A model generated the notes under the pieces. That model was given only the letters and a program-made list of their open reading frames with translations. It had not been told where the DNA came from and searched no databases. DNA of 64,000 nt from DATFRY01 sp035489015 (GTDB lineage: Bacteria; Myxococcota_A; Polyangia; Haliangiales; Haliangiaceae). This document shows positions 60,429 to 64,000 of this stretch, piece by piece; position 1 is the stretch's first letter, and each line of letters begins with the position of its first letter. The translations under genes were made by a program, and so were the position numbers. The stretch spans positions 124,001-188,000 of the forward strand of contig DATHKR010000083.1 of assembly GCA_035489015.1 (NCBI GenBank). Direction: 5' to 3'.

Positions 60429-60647
60429 AGATCGATCGATGCGCCGGCGAGCTCGGCGCTTCACCGTGAAGACGTCGCCGAAGTCCACCCCGCGCCACGG
60501 CATCTGAGCACCCTTCGGGTAGGTGCTGGCGCGCGGAACGCGCGTGCCTCGCCCCCCGTCCAGCCCGGCCCCCGAGCAATTCGGAGGTCGACTGTTTCGG
60601 TTTGTGGTGCTTCGATTTAGAGTCCCGAGGCAGCGGAAAACCCGGAC

Positions 60648-61874
<1,227 letters not shown>

Positions 61875-61914
61875 GCACGGAGCTCGAGCGCCGGAATTTG
61901 AGCCCGAAGGAACC

Positions 61915-62292
61915 ATGCAACCTCTTCACGTCCTCATCTTCGATGATGTGGTGGCGGCCCGGGGCGAGGCGTTCCGCATCCCGGGGCTCGAGGTGACGGT
62001 GGTTGCTCACGCCGACGACGCCGTGCGCGTGATCGGCGAGGGCGCGCGGCCGCCCGACGTGGTGTTCATGGACTTCGCCATGGGGCGCGGCCGCAAGAGC
62101 GGCACCCAGGCGATCGAGGAGCTGCGCGCGTCCGGCTTCGCCGGGCGCATCGTCGCCATCTCGAGCGACCCGGCCGCCAACGCCGCCATGTGCCGGGCCG
62201 GCGCCGACGAGTCACTCGGCCAGAAGGCGCAGCTCCGCTCGTTCCTGGTCCACCTGGGCGAGACCGCGCCCACGCCCCCCAAGCTGTCCTGA
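61915..62292 (+). CDS. single-domain receiver protein in the MoxR-VWA unit
   Basis: 125 residues. The fold follows a response-regulator receiver: acidic FDD near residue 9-10, phospho-acceptor Asp in VVFMDFAMG, IVAISSD in place of the usual T/S strand, and ESLGQKAQL with the conserved Lys. No output domain. A GAAGGA ribosome-binding site precedes ATG 61915. It likely gates the MoxR or VWA protein by phosphorylation. The frame is open further upstream, into the moxR gene, but ATG 61915 fits best. Confidence 0.8.
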   Translation: MQPLHVLIFDDVVAARGEAFRIPGLEVTVVAHADDAVRVIGEGARPPDVVFMDFAMGRGRKSGTQAIEELRASGFAGRIVAISSDPAANAAMCRAGADESLGQKAQLRSFLVHLGETAPTPPKLS

Positions 62293-62308
62293 GCCATCCT
62301 TCGGCACG

Positions 62309-64000
<1,692 letters not shown>

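Larger units (their letters stand above)
60117..60647. other. 531-bp divergent intergenic region before MoxR
   Basis: This is the largest gap in the window. It holds the -10 box of the propeller gene, three 11-bp tandem repeats (60396-60428), clusters of GATCG-rich sequence around 60265-60330 and an AT-rich stretch (60593-60640) that could hold the MoxR promoter. Short open frames exist on both strands but none resembles a protein family or has a good start. I see no supported gene. Confidence 0.6.

Noticed and set aside
60211..60510. Short open frames on both strands in the gap before MoxR
   Set aside because: Arg/Ser-rich translations without family resemblance, crossing a perfect tandem repeat, and without ribosome-binding sites.
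57318..60620. An 1100-codon plus-strand frame
   Set aside because: It is antisense to the propeller-phosphatase gene, whose repeated LWIGT motifs clearly identify the true strand.

Overview
The window is very GC-rich (about 70% by eye) and most likely comes from a myxobacterium (Myxococcota), probably a Haliangiales/Kofleriaceae-like or related lineage. The evidence is two secreted proteins with glycine/TM/arginine-rich MYXO-CTERM-type tails, three eukaryotic-like kinase or FHA proteins, a large chemosensory operon, many lipoproteins and fused sensor proteins, and GTG starts with 4-nt stop/start overlaps throughout. No insertion sequence, phage, CRISPR array or rRNA was seen. There is one tRNA, tRNA-Leu(CAA).

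Layout. 0-11.6 kb: housekeeping and accessory genes (HNH endonuclease, DUF429, a TPR protein, tRNA-Leu, quinone oxidoreductase, a TolB-propeller/M28/PDZ lipoprotein, a FAD-Rieske oxidoreductase, a sirtuin) and a membrane adenylate/guanylate cyclase with three CxxCH heme motifs. 11.7-13.7 kb: minCDE. 13.7-20.1 kb: a DUF3224 protein, a translationally coupled ATP-grasp-like/DUF455 pair, and two metzincin-like MYXO-CTERM paralogs flanking a Leu/Glu-dehydrogenase-like gene. 20.2-29.7 kb: a minus-strand chemosensory operon cheY-cheA-cheW-receptor-HEAT repeat-cheR-cheB. Its receptor is an all-coiled-coil soluble protein with an exact 28-residue repeat. 29.8-36.9 kb: a hybrid histidine kinase, YjbQ and SCO1, then a cytochrome oxidase operon (small CPxC membrane protein, coxB, fused coxA, diheme cytochrome c). 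36.9-50.3 kb: lipoproteins, a histidine kinase, a persulfide-dioxygenase-like hydrolase, Usp, a CDF transporter, a giant kinase/AAA/TPR regulator, a SLC13 transporter and fumarase. 50.3-64 kb: an exonuclease followed by the most interesting region.

The last 13 kb looks like one regulated system. It holds a Ser/Thr kinase and an FHA protein (coupled, minus strand), two unrecognised soluble proteins (plus strand), a periplasmic-propeller sensor with a SpoIIE/RsbU-type phosphatase output (minus), then MoxR AAA+ ATPase, a single receiver domain, a VWA protein and the start of a TPR-like gene (plus, running off the window). MoxR plus VWA plus unknown partner proteins recalls the MoxR-vWA ternary systems described by comparative genomics. 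Here kinase, FHA and phosphatase genes sit beside them.

A second theme is transcriptional. About ten first-of-operon genes have a TAnnnT -10 box only 6-10 nt before the start codon, in two cases with a convincing -35. This suggests that leaderless mRNAs are common in this organism.
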